Of a stretch of 8,633 bases of DNA, positions 1 through 6,541 are shown piece after piece; positions within the stretch are counted from its first letter, which is position 1, and each line of letters opens with the position of its first letter. The stretch is from positions 1 to 8,633 of the forward strand of contig CAISTO010000479.1 of assembly GCA_903888395.1 (NCBI GenBank), written 5' to 3'. Made by a program: the position numbers and the translations under genes. The notes beneath the pieces were generated by a model. That model was given only the letters and a program-made list of their open reading frames with translations, ran no database searches and was not told where the DNA came from. This DNA comes from an uncultured Bacteroidota bacterium (GTDB lineage Bacteria; Bacteroidota; Bacteroidia; UKL13-3).

Positions 1-2432
1 AGTCAGGTTTAACAATTCCGTTTTTCTTTTCTTATGGTAATACTTTAATCCGACCATTGTATAATCCGCTTAATTTAGATACTAAATTACAAAAAGAGTT
101 AACTCAAACAACCAATCAGGAACGGAAAGATTATATTTCAAGGGCCTCAGATGATATTACAACACAGCGCGCTTTGAACTTTACCAATGTTAGAAAAAAT
201 ATAGTTGGCGGAAAAAAAATGTATCCTTGGAGTGTAGAAAATTTATCAGCAACTTTTTCATTCAATGAAACCTATAGAAGAAACCAGCAGTATGCAAGTT
301 ATATGCTTCAAATTTATCAATCTGTTTTAGCCTATAATTATACATTTACCAATAAACCAATTGAGCCTTTTGCTAAGCTTATAAAATCGAAACATTTGGC
401 TTTGATAAAAGACATTAACTTTAATTATTTGCCATCAAGTTGGGGTTTAAGATTTCAATTAGATAGGCGTTATGGAGAAACGATCAATAGAACCAATGAT
501 AATACTGGTGGTTCAGTTTTTATTCCTGCCTATTACGATAAACTTTATACCATGAAAAGAACCTACGATTTGGGTTGGAACTTAACTAAAAGTATAAAGC
601 TAGATTATAATGCAATTGCAGATGCTAGGATTGACGAACCAAATGGTAGAATTGATGAATCGACTCAGGATAAACGCGATACTATAAGTAATAATTTACT
701 AAAAGGAGGAAGACTTACACAGTTTAACCAAACCATTAGGGGAACCTATACTATTCCAATTAACAAATTACCACTTCTAGATTTTATCAATCAATCAACC
801 TATAGTTATTCTGTAAATTACCAATGGAAGCAAGCGCCACCTGCTGCAGATAGTTTAGGAAATACTATTCAAAATTCTCGTCAGCAACAAATAAATATTG
901 GTGCTAATTTAATCACATTATATAATAAAGTAAAGTTTTTAAAAGATATAAATACTCCAACTACTGCTAAAAAAAGTATTCCAAGACCAAAACAGCCAAC
1001 TGGGCCAAAAGGTAAAAATGGAAAAGCTTTGCAGCCTGAAGAAGATCAAGAAAAAGAAGCAAGAGAAATTCCCATTTTGGCCAAAACTTTTTTCAAAATG
1101 TTAATGGGAGTTAAGAATGTAACGGGTGCATATAGTTTAACCGAAGGAACAATGTTGCCAGGCTTTAAACCAAAACCCGATATTTTAGGTAATAATTCTG
1201 ATTTATCAGCTCCAGGTTATGGTTTTATTTTAGGAGATCAAAATCCTAGTTTCAGGTATGATGCCGCAAAAAATGGTTGGTTAGCCAATGATTCTAGAAT
1301 GAATAATGCCTTTGCTCAAAACATTCAAGAACGTATAAACGGAACAGTAACCATAGATCCAGTTGAGGATTTAAGAATTGTGTTATCATTTGAAAGATCA
1401 AATCAAAGGAATATCACTTCTATTTTTAGGTATAATGATTTAGATAGTTCTTTCAAAGATTTTGGTTTTCAAGAAAGTGGTACATTTAGTACCAGCTATG
1501 GAACTTGGAATACTGCTTTTTCTCCCGAAAATAGTGATGGAATTTCTCAAGTTTTTAGACAATTTGAACAAAATAGAAAAGAAATATCTGAACGTTTAGC
1601 TATTGAAAAATTTGGTTCTACTCAAGGCCTAGCACGCGATACTTTTGGATATGTTGTTGGTTATAGTAAAACAAGTCAAGATGTATTGATTCCAGCATTT
1701 TTAGCTGCCTACAGCGGAACTAATGTAAATGCTGTTGATTTGTCACCGTTCCCTAAATTACCTATTCCAAATTGGTCTGTAAATTATAATGGTTTATCAA
1801 AACTTAAATTTGTTAAAAATTGGGCATCAAATATTGCCTTAAGTCATCGCTATTCGTCTACTTATACCGTTGGAAATTTTTTAACCCCTTCAGCTATTAA
1901 TAGAGATACTGCCGCTGGTGTTACTGATTTTCTTTCACAATTTATTATAAGAACCGTAAGTATTACAGAACGTTTTGCTCCTTTATTTGGAGTGGAAGTA
2001 ACCTTGGTAAATAATGTAACAGCATCGGTAAAATATAATAAAGATAGAACTGTAAATTTGGCCTTGGGTAATCGCCAGTTAAATGAACAATTAGGCGAAG
2101 AATTTACTTTTGGAATGGGTTACAGAACAAAAAAACTGAAAATACCTATTGGTAAAACACGTCAATTAGTGTTAGACAATGATATCAATTTTAGGCTTGA
2201 TTTTTCTTACAGGGAAAACGTTACTAAAGTTAGAAACATAGATGTTGAAACCAATATTCCAGTTCTTGGTCAAACAATTTATAGTTTTAGACCAAGTGTA
2301 GAATACCAAATAAATACCAAGCTTATGCTGCGTATTTTCTATGACAGACGCCAAACAAATCCTTTAACATCGAACCAATACCCAACTGTTATATCTAGTG
2401 GTGGGTTTAGTTTAAGGTACACCATCCAATAA
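1..2432 (+). CDS. sprA: SprA (Sov) T9SS outer-membrane translocon, C-terminal part
   Basis: SprA is the very large outer-membrane beta-barrel through which type IX secretion cargo leaves the periplasm. The reading frame is open from the left edge (first full codon at base 3), so the TTG at 57 is internal and not a start. About 809 C-terminal residues are present, roughly a third of the usual 2,300-2,500. Family hallmarks include the stretch around the YNPLNLDTK segment at 57-83, the MGVKNVTGAYSLTEGT...LPGFKP segment at about 1105-1173, many alternating aromatic beta-strands, and a C-terminal strand ending FSLRYTIQ. A Lys/Pro/Glu-rich stretch at about 960-1060 is probably a variable loop or plug-side segment. 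The family assignment is from recognition of these conserved segments. The reading frame is intact, with no frameshift seen. No clear terminator follows, and the next feature is the marR operator region. Confidence 0.93.
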   Translation, partial: SGLTIPFFFSYGNTLIRPLYNPLNLDTKLQKELTQTTNQERKDYISRASDDITTQRALNFTNVRKNIVGGKKMYPWSVENLSATFSFNETYRRNQQYASYMLQIYQSVLAYNYTFTNKPIEPFAKLIKSKHLALIKDINFNYLPSSWGLRFQLDRRYGETINRTNDNTGGSVFIPAYYDKLYTMKRTYDLGWNLTKSIKLDYNAIADARIDEPNGRIDESTQDKRDTISNNLLKGGRLTQFNQTIRGTYTIPINKLPLLDFINQSTYSYSVNYQWKQAPPAADSLGNTIQNSRQQQINIGANLITLYNKVKFLKDINTPTTAKKSIPRPKQPTGPKGKNGKALQPEEDQEKEAREIPILAKTFFKMLMGVKNVTGAYSLTEGTMLPGFKPKPDILGNNSDLSAPGYGFILGDQNPSFRYDAAKNGWLANDSRMNNAFAQNIQERINGTVTIDPVEDLRIVLSFERSNQRNITSIFRYNDLDSSFKDFGFQESGTFSTSYGTWNTAFSPENSDGISQVFRQFEQNRKEISERLAIEKFGSTQGLARDTFGYVVGYSKTSQDVLIPAFLAAYSGTNVNAVDLSPFPKLPIPNWSVNYNGLSKLKFVKNWASNIALSHRYSSTYTVGNFLTPSAINRDTAAGVTDFLSQFIIRTVSITERFAPLFGVEVTLVNNVTASVKYNKDRTVNLALGNRQLNEQLGEEFTFGMGYRTKKLKIPIGKTRQLVLDNDINFRLDFSYRENVTKVRNIDVETNIPVLGQTIYSFRPSVEYQINTKLMLRIFYDRRQTNPLTSNQYPTVISSGGFSLRYTIQ

Positions 2433-2453
2433 AATTATTCACCTGACTATTAA

Positions 2454-2473
2454 TTACATGTATATACATGTAA
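2454..2473. promoter_or_regulatory. Perfect 20-bp palindrome, candidate MarR operator 1
   Basis: TTACATGTATATACATGTAA is a perfect dyad with no spacer, lying 56 bases before the marR start. It has the size and symmetry of a dimeric winged-helix (MarR-type) operator. A near copy lies 35 bp downstream centre to centre, roughly the same face plus a third of a helical turn. Autoregulation is inferred from position. No binding data are visible in sequence. Confidence 0.6.
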
Positions 2474-2488
2474 AATAGTTCTTGCATA

Positions 2489-2508
2489 TTGTATGTATAT
2501 ACATGTAA
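2489..2508. promoter_or_regulatory. Near-copy of the palindrome, candidate MarR operator 2
   Basis: TTGTATGTATATACATGTAA matches the upstream perfect palindrome at 18 of 20 positions. The two changes are in the left half-site, so the core ATGTATATACAT and the right arm are intact. It ends 21 bases before the marR ATG. A weak Bacteroidota-type promoter can be drawn across it (TTG at 2482-2484, TAATTTG at 2506-2512, one base short of TAnnTTTG). If that is right, a bound repressor would sit between the two promoter elements. Confidence 0.55.
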
Positions 2509-2529
2509 TTTGCATCAGCATTTGAATCA

Positions 2530-2991
2530 ATGGGATTAGAAGAAGAAATAAAGCAAAAAGAGTTTAAAAATAAACAGCAAAGAGCTTTTTTAAATTTGAT
2601 TTTTACTGCTGGACATTTAAGTTTAGCACAAACCCGTTTCTTTAAACCCTATCAATTAAGCGCGCAGCAATACAATGTATTGAGAATATTAAGAGGCCAA
2701 AATGGAAATCCTGTTACCATAGGATTGATTCAAGAAAGAATGTTAGATATTCAATCAAATGCTTCAAGATTAATAGATAAATTAGAAGAAAAAAAATTAG
2801 TTCTGCGAATTGTTTGTCCAAAAGATAAACGCCAAATGGACATTACAATTACACAGGATGGTTTGGAAATTTTAAAGGAATTAGATGACAAACTTGACAG
2901 TAATGAAAATCGAATCTTATTAACAGATGAAGAGGCAGATTTGTTAAACGACTTGCTAAATAAAATAAGAGAAAAAAATAATAAGCAATAG
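2530..2991 (+). CDS. MarR-family winged-helix transcriptional regulator
   Basis: This 153-residue protein is a normal-length MarR-family dimeric DNA-binding repressor or sensor. The helical N-terminus (about 1-40) and C-terminus (about 112-150) would form the dimer interface. The winged helix-turn-helix spans about 43-110: LSAQQYNVLRIL opens the domain, QSNASRLIDKLEEKKLV (75-91) is the recognition-helix region, and PKDKRQMDITIT (97-108) is the wing with the typical D-x-R signature. A single cysteine, Cys96, lies at the base of the wing. There is no N-terminal OhrR-type sensing cysteine, so the ligand is unknown. The ATG at 2530 has no Shine-Dalgarno sequence, usual for this phylum. Two palindromes immediately upstream suggest autoregulation. 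yceI follows 92 bases downstream on the same strand, and MarR-YceI pairs are common in Bacteroidota, so YceI is the likely target. Confidence 0.92.
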   Translation: MGLEEEIKQKEFKNKQQRAFLNLIFTAGHLSLAQTRFFKPYQLSAQQYNVLRILRGQNGNPVTIGLIQERMLDIQSNASRLIDKLEEKKLVLRIVCPKDKRQMDITITQDGLEILKELDDKLDSNENRILLTDEEADLLNDLLNKIREKNNKQ

Positions 2992-3004
2992 TCAAAACTT
3001 GTTA

Positions 3005-3020
3005 TGCTTGGTTTGAAGCA
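3005..3020. other. Small inverted repeat in the marR-yceI gap
   Basis: TGCTT (3005-3009) and AAGCA (3016-3020) form a 5-bp stem with a 6-base loop. It is not followed by a T-run, so it is not a convincing terminator, and it does not resemble the marR palindromes. It could be a weak attenuator, an unrelated operator, or chance. Confidence 0.2.
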
Positions 3021-3021
3021 A

Positions 3022-3083
3022 AATAAATAAAATAGATAAATTTAAAATAAAAAATAACAATTTAAACAAACAAAAAAACAAAC
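3022..3083 (+). promoter_or_regulatory. A-rich, nearly G-free leader ahead of yceI
   Basis: The 62 bases before the yceI ATG are almost entirely A and T with scattered C, ending in repeated AACAA/CAAA units, and contain no Shine-Dalgarno sequence. In Bacteroidota, A-rich unstructured leaders are associated with efficient translation in place of Shine-Dalgarno pairing, so this suggests strong expression of yceI. The leader is seen directly; its effect is inferred. Confidence 0.4.
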
Positions 3084-3698
3084 ATGAAAAAGTTAATCAT
3101 CGCTGCAGTAGCAGTATTATCATTAGTTGCAGTAGCATTTAAGCCAGCAACAAAAAACGCAACTTCTTACAAAGTAAATGCGGAGCAATCAAGCTTTAAT
3201 TGGGTAGCTAAAAAAGTAACGGGCGAACATAAGGGTTTAATAAAATTTGCTACTGGTTCAATTGAAACTGACGGAAAAAATTTAACAGGTGGCAATTTTG
3301 ATATTGACATGACAAGCATTACTTGTACAGATTTAACTGGCGAATGGAATGAAAAATTGATAGGTCATTTAAACTCTCCAGATTTTTTTAGCGTTGATAA
3401 TTTCAAAACGGCTAATTTGAAAATTAAATCTGCAAATGAAATTAAAGGTGTTAAAGCTGGCGCTGATAACTACAATGTAGTAGCTGATTTAACAATCAAA
3501 GGAATTACTAAAGAAATTTCTTTTCCTGCTTTTGTAGTCATTAAAAAAACGGGTGAAGTAGTAGCAAACGCTAGTTTTGATATTGACAGAACTGCTTATG
3601 ATATTAAGTATGGTTCTAAAAGCTTCTTCGAGGGAATTGGCGACAAAGCTATTGATGACAAATTCAATGTAAAAGTTAGAATTGTAGCTACAAAATAA
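3084..3698 (+). CDS. YceI-family secreted lipocalin-like protein
   Basis: This 204-residue exported protein belongs to the YceI family, beta-barrel proteins with a lipocalin-like fold that bind long isoprenoid or fatty-amide chains; the physiological role in Bacteroidota is not settled. A Sec signal peptide is clear: MKK, then a hydrophobic core (4-18), with cleavage likely near Ala18 or Ala22. The mature domain begins around YKVNAEQSSFNWVAKK (30-45). It ends with the very typical FDIDRTAYDIKYGSKSFF...IGDKAIDDKFNVK block (165-197). Only Cys81 is present, and there is no lipobox, so it should be a soluble periplasmic protein. It follows the MarR gene and has an A-rich leader and a strong terminator. 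Cotranscription with marR is possible because no good terminator separates them. Family call is firm; ligand unknown. Confidence 0.93.
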   Translation: MKKLIIAAVAVLSLVAVAFKPATKNATSYKVNAEQSSFNWVAKKVTGEHKGLIKFATGSIETDGKNLTGGNFDIDMTSITCTDLTGEWNEKLIGHLNSPDFFSVDNFKTANLKIKSANEIKGVKAGADNYNVVADLTIKGITKEISFPAFVVIKKTGEVVANASFDIDRTAYDIKYGSKSFFEGIGDKAIDDKFNVKVRIVATK

Positions 3699-3717
3699 TA
3701 TAATTTGTTTTGCAATT

Positions 3718-3750
3718 AAAGCTCGCATCAGTAATGATGTGAGCTTTTTT
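3718..3750 (+). terminator. Intrinsic terminator after yceI
   Basis: A 13-bp stem (3718-3730 with 3735-3747, one G-U pair) closes on a GTAA tetraloop and runs into a T-tract at 3745-3750. It begins 19 bases after the yceI stop and should end the marR-yceI transcript, separating it from the peptidase gene. Confidence 0.88.
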
Positions 3751-3846
3751 ATTTATAAAAAGTAGTGATTTTGTAATAAAAAACAGTATTTTTAATTTGT
3801 AAATAAATTATTGTTTATTTGGTGAAATTTTAAAATCAATTATTCC

Positions 3847-5811
3847 ATGTTCAATAAACAATCAATATTTTTAATATTTACAGTACTCTTTACTTTAAGT
3901 AATAAAATAAATGCACAACATTCATGTGCCAATTCAAAAATAAAATCAAGTATTACCAACTTAAGTAAAGCCAATGCTACCAACGAGCAAATGGATTTTA
4001 TGGAAAAATATGATGTAATTTTCCATGATTTGAATTTAAATGTAGAACGAACTTCAACATATATTTCAGGAAGTGTAAAAACAGTGGCCAAATCCAAAAT
4101 TTCTGCACTTGATACTTTCATGTTTCAATTGCATGCAAACTTAACTGTTGATTCAGTTTTTGGCTATAAAAATCAAAAATTATCAGTAATCAGACAAGGC
4201 GATATTGCATTGGTTTTATTAGATTCAGTTTATACTTTTAATCAATTTATTCAAGTTCAAATTTATTATCACGGCACACCGCCAAGTGCCGCAAGTGCAG
4301 CCATAGGAAACGGATTTAGTAATAAAGCATCACCAACTTATTCTAATCAAATAACGTGGAGTTTAAGTCAGCCATACAGTGCTTACGAATGGTGGCCTTG
4401 TAAGCAATCATTACAAGATAAAATTGATTCAGTTTTTATTGCAGTTACCACCGATACTTCTAATAAAGTTGGTTCAAATGGATTGCTAAAAAGCATTACG
4501 CCAATGGGAAATGGAAAACACAAATTTAATTGGGAAACGCGTTATAAAATGGACTATTATTTGGTAATGGTAACAGTGGGTCAATACAAAGAATATTTGC
4601 AATATGCCAAACCAAAACAACTAGCTGATAGCATTTTGATTCAACATTATATTTACAATAATCCATTGGCTTATTCAAACAATGCCACAAGCATAAACGC
4701 TACAAAATCAATGGTTGAATTGTTTTCTGATTTGTATGGTTTATATCCTTTTTATAAAGAAAAATACGGACATGTGATGGCACCTTTTTCGGGTGGAATG
4801 GAACACCAAACTATGACCAGTTTAGGCATATTTAATTTTGGTATTGTAGCCCACGAATTAGCACATCAATGGTTTGGCGACAATGTAACTTGTGCCACTT
4901 GGAAAGACATTTGGTTGAACGAAAGTTTTGCTACTTACTCAGAATACATTGCTGCCAAATACTTAACATCTGCAAGTAATACAGCTACAGTTTTAACAAA
5001 TATGCATAATACTGCAAAAAAAATTGATGGCTCAGTTTATTTTACCGATACCACCAATGTGTCAAGAATTTTTTCGAGTGAAATAACCTACAACAAAGGA
5101 GGTTCAGCTGTTAGAGTTTTACATTATTTATTAGGCGATAGTTTGTTTTTTAGGGTTTGTAAAACGTATCAAGTTCAGTTTGCCAATGGCAATGCAACCA
5201 CCAATGATTTAAGGCTTTTGGTAAATAGTTTATCAGGTAAAAATTATGACTACTTTTTTAATCAATGGATTTATGGATTGGGTTACCCCAATTATGCTTT
5301 AAAATGGAATCAAATAGGTAATCAGTTATTCATTAATATTGACCAGAGTAATTTGAAATCTGCTAATAATTTGTTTCAGTTGTCATTGCCAATTGTTGTA
5401 AAAACTGCCAATGGTGATACCACCATTTATGTGCAACAAGGTGATGCAAAAAATAGTTATCAATTTAGTTTTACCAATCCAATTATATCCATTGCTTTAG
5501 ATCCTGAAAACTGGATTTTAAAATCGTCAACTGTTACTAAAGATGCAAGTATTGGCAATGAAGAGCACCTATTTTCAAAAGAAAATATAATAGTTTATCC
5601 GAATCCAACAAACGGAAATGTGATGGTGAATACCAATAAAAACGAGACAGTAACAATATCTGTATACAACATGCAGGGAAAATTATGCCTAACAAAAGAA
5701 TCGTTTAAAAGTGGAGTTTTGGAAACAAGTATTTTGCAAAAAGGAATTTATTTGTTGGTCATCAAAACCAATGAAGGATTGGTTTATAATGAGAAATTGG
5801 TTTTGAATTGA
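3847..5811 (+). CDS. Secreted M1-family zinc metallopeptidase with T9SS sorting domain
   Basis: This 654-residue protein is predicted to be an exported aminopeptidase of the gluzincin M1 family. A signal peptide covers 1-23 (cleavage likely KINA|QHS). The N-terminal beta domain (about 50-250) precedes the catalytic domain. The zinc site is H336-E337-L-A-H340 with E359 after exactly 18 residues (WLNESFATY), E337 being the general base. Tyr415 in TYNKGG fits the transition-state tyrosine. The substrate-anchoring motif reads GGMEH (316-320) in place of the classical GxMEN. Residues about 580-654 form a T9SS type A sorting domain (VYPNPTNG..., ending EKLVLN), implying export through SprA and cell-surface anchoring or release. 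There is no large helical C-terminal domain as in PepN, so it is a short M1 form. It appears monocistronic, with yceI's terminator upstream and no confident promoter identified in 3751-3846. Confidence 0.93.
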   Translation: MFNKQSIFLIFTVLFTLSNKINAQHSCANSKIKSSITNLSKANATNEQMDFMEKYDVIFHDLNLNVERTSTYISGSVKTVAKSKISALDTFMFQLHANLTVDSVFGYKNQKLSVIRQGDIALVLLDSVYTFNQFIQVQIYYHGTPPSAASAAIGNGFSNKASPTYSNQITWSLSQPYSAYEWWPCKQSLQDKIDSVFIAVTTDTSNKVGSNGLLKSITPMGNGKHKFNWETRYKMDYYLVMVTVGQYKEYLQYAKPKQLADSILIQHYIYNNPLAYSNNATSINATKSMVELFSDLYGLYPFYKEKYGHVMAPFSGGMEHQTMTSLGIFNFGIVAHELAHQWFGDNVTCATWKDIWLNESFATYSEYIAAKYLTSASNTATVLTNMHNTAKKIDGSVYFTDTTNVSRIFSSEITYNKGGSAVRVLHYLLGDSLFFRVCKTYQVQFANGNATTNDLRLLVNSLSGKNYDYFFNQWIYGLGYPNYALKWNQIGNQLFINIDQSNLKSANNLFQLSLPIVVKTANGDTTIYVQQGDAKNSYQFSFTNPIISIALDPENWILKSSTVTKDASIGNEEHLFSKENIIVYPNPTNGNVMVNTNKNETVTISVYNMQGKLCLTKESFKSGVLETSILQKGIYLLVIKTNEGLVYNEKLVLN

Positions 5812-5812
5812 T
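5791..5812 (+). repeat. Left copy of 22-nt imperfect direct repeat
   Basis: These 22 bases, covering the last codons and stop of the peptidase gene, match 6488-6509 (last codons and stop of the HEPN gene) at 19 of 22 positions, including the uninterrupted TTTTGAATTGAT. Both copies are in the same reading frame (EKLVLN-stop and DKLILN-stop). They bound the MNT-HEPN cassette. Low-complexity AT-rich sequence makes chance resemblance possible. Confidence 0.35.
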
Positions 5813-5837
5813 AGAATGATACGACAATTTTGAGTGG

Positions 5838-5852
5838 TTTTTTGTGTTTTTA
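5838..5852 (+). repeat. Left copy of second 15-nt repeat
   Basis: TTTTTTGTGTTTTTA matches TTTTTTGTGTATTTA at 6517-6531 at 14 of 15 positions. It lies in the same order relative to the 22-nt repeat on each side of the toxin-antitoxin pair, though the spacer is 25 bases here and 7 at the right copy. Confidence 0.3.
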
Positions 5853-5869
5853 TTCTAAAATCAATCATT

Positions 5870-5877
5870 TACATTTG
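5870..5877 (+). promoter_or_regulatory. Candidate -7 promoter element for the MNT-HEPN operon
   Basis: TACATTTG is an exact match to the Bacteroidota housekeeping -7 consensus TAnnTTTG and ends 11 bases before the MNT start codon. A TTTG at 5841-5844 could be the -33 element, but the 25-base spacing is longer than the usual 19-21. A start from here would give an almost leaderless mRNA. Confidence 0.4.
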
Positions 5878-5888
5878 AATTTTAAATT

Positions 5889-6173
5889 ATGCAATTAGAA
5901 GATAGAAATAAAATAATTGAGCCAATTAAGAATTTGCTTTTAAAAAGTAACATTACTAAAGCTGCTTTATTTGGTTCATTTGCTCGAAATGAAGATGACT
6001 ATAATGACATAGATATTTTGATTGAAACCAATAATCACACGTTCTTCGATTTGTTAAAACTAGAAACCGAATTAGGTAAATTATTAAATATTAAAGTTGA
6101 TTTGGTAGAATACAATGCTTTGAAAAATTCAATGAAAGAAAGTGTAATCAAGGATTCTATTGTAATTATATGA
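5889..6173 (+). CDS. mntA: MntA-like minimal nucleotidyltransferase (antitoxin)
   Basis: This 94-residue protein is a minimal nucleotidyltransferase (MNT) of the polymerase-beta fold. The signature is G29-S30-F-A-R33 followed by D40-I-D42, with a third acidic residue, D71, in KVDLVEY; these are the expected metal-binding carboxylates and all are present. In characterised HepT/MntA systems this enzyme is the antitoxin: it transfers AMP from ATP to a tyrosine of the HEPN partner. The stop codon overlaps the start of the HEPN gene (ATGA, 6170-6173), so the two are translationally coupled, and the partner carries the modifiable motif. No Shine-Dalgarno sequence is visible. Function is inferred from the family and gene pairing. 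The symbol is by homology of system type. Confidence 0.88.
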   Translation: MQLEDRNKIIEPIKNLLLKSNITKAALFGSFARNEDDYNDIDILIETNNHTFFDLLKLETELGKLLNIKVDLVEYNALKNSMKESVIKDSIVII

Positions 6174-6508
6174 GCAAAAGAAGTGACCAAGTTTATATTC
6201 AAGATATTGCTGAAAGTATAGATGCAATTTTGAATTATGTAGGAGAAACTACAGAATATGAATATTGTACAAACATGATGATGCAAGATGCCGTTAACAG
6301 AAGATTTGAAATAATTGGGGAAGCGGCAAAAAATATTACCGAAGTTTATAAAAATGAACATCCCCATATTGAATGGCAGTTAATAAAAGCAATGAGAAAT
6401 AAATTAGCACATGAGTATTTTGGAATATCAAATTCCACCATATACAAAACCATTATTGCTGATTTGCCTATTCTAAAAGAAAAAATAGATAAGTTGATTT
6501 TGAATTGA
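6170..6508 (+). CDS. hepT: HepT-like HEPN-domain ribonuclease toxin (DUF86)
   Basis: This 112-residue protein is an all-alpha HEPN protein of the HepT/DUF86 family. The active-site motif R76-N-K-L-A-H81-E-Y83 is the canonical RX4HXY: Arg and His would form the metal-independent RNase site across the dimer, and Tyr83 is the residue AMPylated by MntA in characterised pairs. The upstream RRFEIIGEAAKNI (44-56) is another family-conserved segment. Known relatives cleave RNA, tRNA in at least one case; the target here is unknown. Its ATG overlaps the MNT stop by four bases. The toxin comes second here, one of the two gene orders seen in such modules. All key residues are intact, so the pair is probably functional. 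It ends 33 bases from the convergent pdhC gene, with no hairpin terminator in that gap. Confidence 0.9.
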   Translation: MSKRSDQVYIQDIAESIDAILNYVGETTEYEYCTNMMMQDAVNRRFEIIGEAAKNITEVYKNEHPHIEWQLIKAMRNKLAHEYFGISNSTIYKTIIADLPILKEKIDKLILN

Positions 6509-6509
6509 T
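6488..6509 (+). repeat. Right copy of 22-nt imperfect direct repeat
   Basis: This is the counterpart of 5791-5812 (19 of 22 identical), covering the last codons and stop of the HEPN gene. Together the copies delimit a segment of about 700 bases holding just the toxin-antitoxin pair. Confidence 0.35.
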
Positions 6510-6516
6510 GAAAATT

Positions 6517-6531
6517 TTTTTTGTGTATTTA
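6517..6531 (+). repeat. Right copy of second 15-nt repeat
   Basis: TTTTTTGTGTATTTA is the counterpart of 5838-5852 (14 of 15 identical). It fills most of the 33-base gap between the HEPN gene and the convergent pdhC. Confidence 0.3.
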
Positions 6532-6541
6532 CTGATAGTTT

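Noticed and set aside
57..59. TTG as a start codon for the first gene
   Set aside because: The frame is open from base 3 and the upstream codons continue the conserved SprA sequence, so the gene enters from outside the window.
960..1060. Lys/Pro/Glu-rich low-complexity stretch in SprA as a possible insertion or fusion
   Set aside because: The frame is continuous and conserved SprA segments lie on both sides. Variable loops at this place are expected in the family.
3751..3846. Promoter for the M1 peptidase
   Set aside because: Several 7-of-8 matches to TAnnTTTG exist in this AT-rich gap, but none has a TTG/TTTG element at the right spacing, so none can be chosen.
3840..4121. Minus-strand open frames opposite the peptidase, yceI, sprA and HEPN genes, and plus-strand frames opposite pdhC
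   Set aside because: They lie wholly or mostly within clearly conserved genes on the other strand and show no recognisable protein features.
5878..5888. AATTT-T-AAATT palindrome just before the MNT start as an operator
   Set aside because: The arms are five AT-only bases in very AT-rich DNA, which is at chance level.
6509..6541. T-run between the HEPN gene and pdhC as a bidirectional terminator
   Set aside because: No inverted repeat precedes the T-run on either strand.
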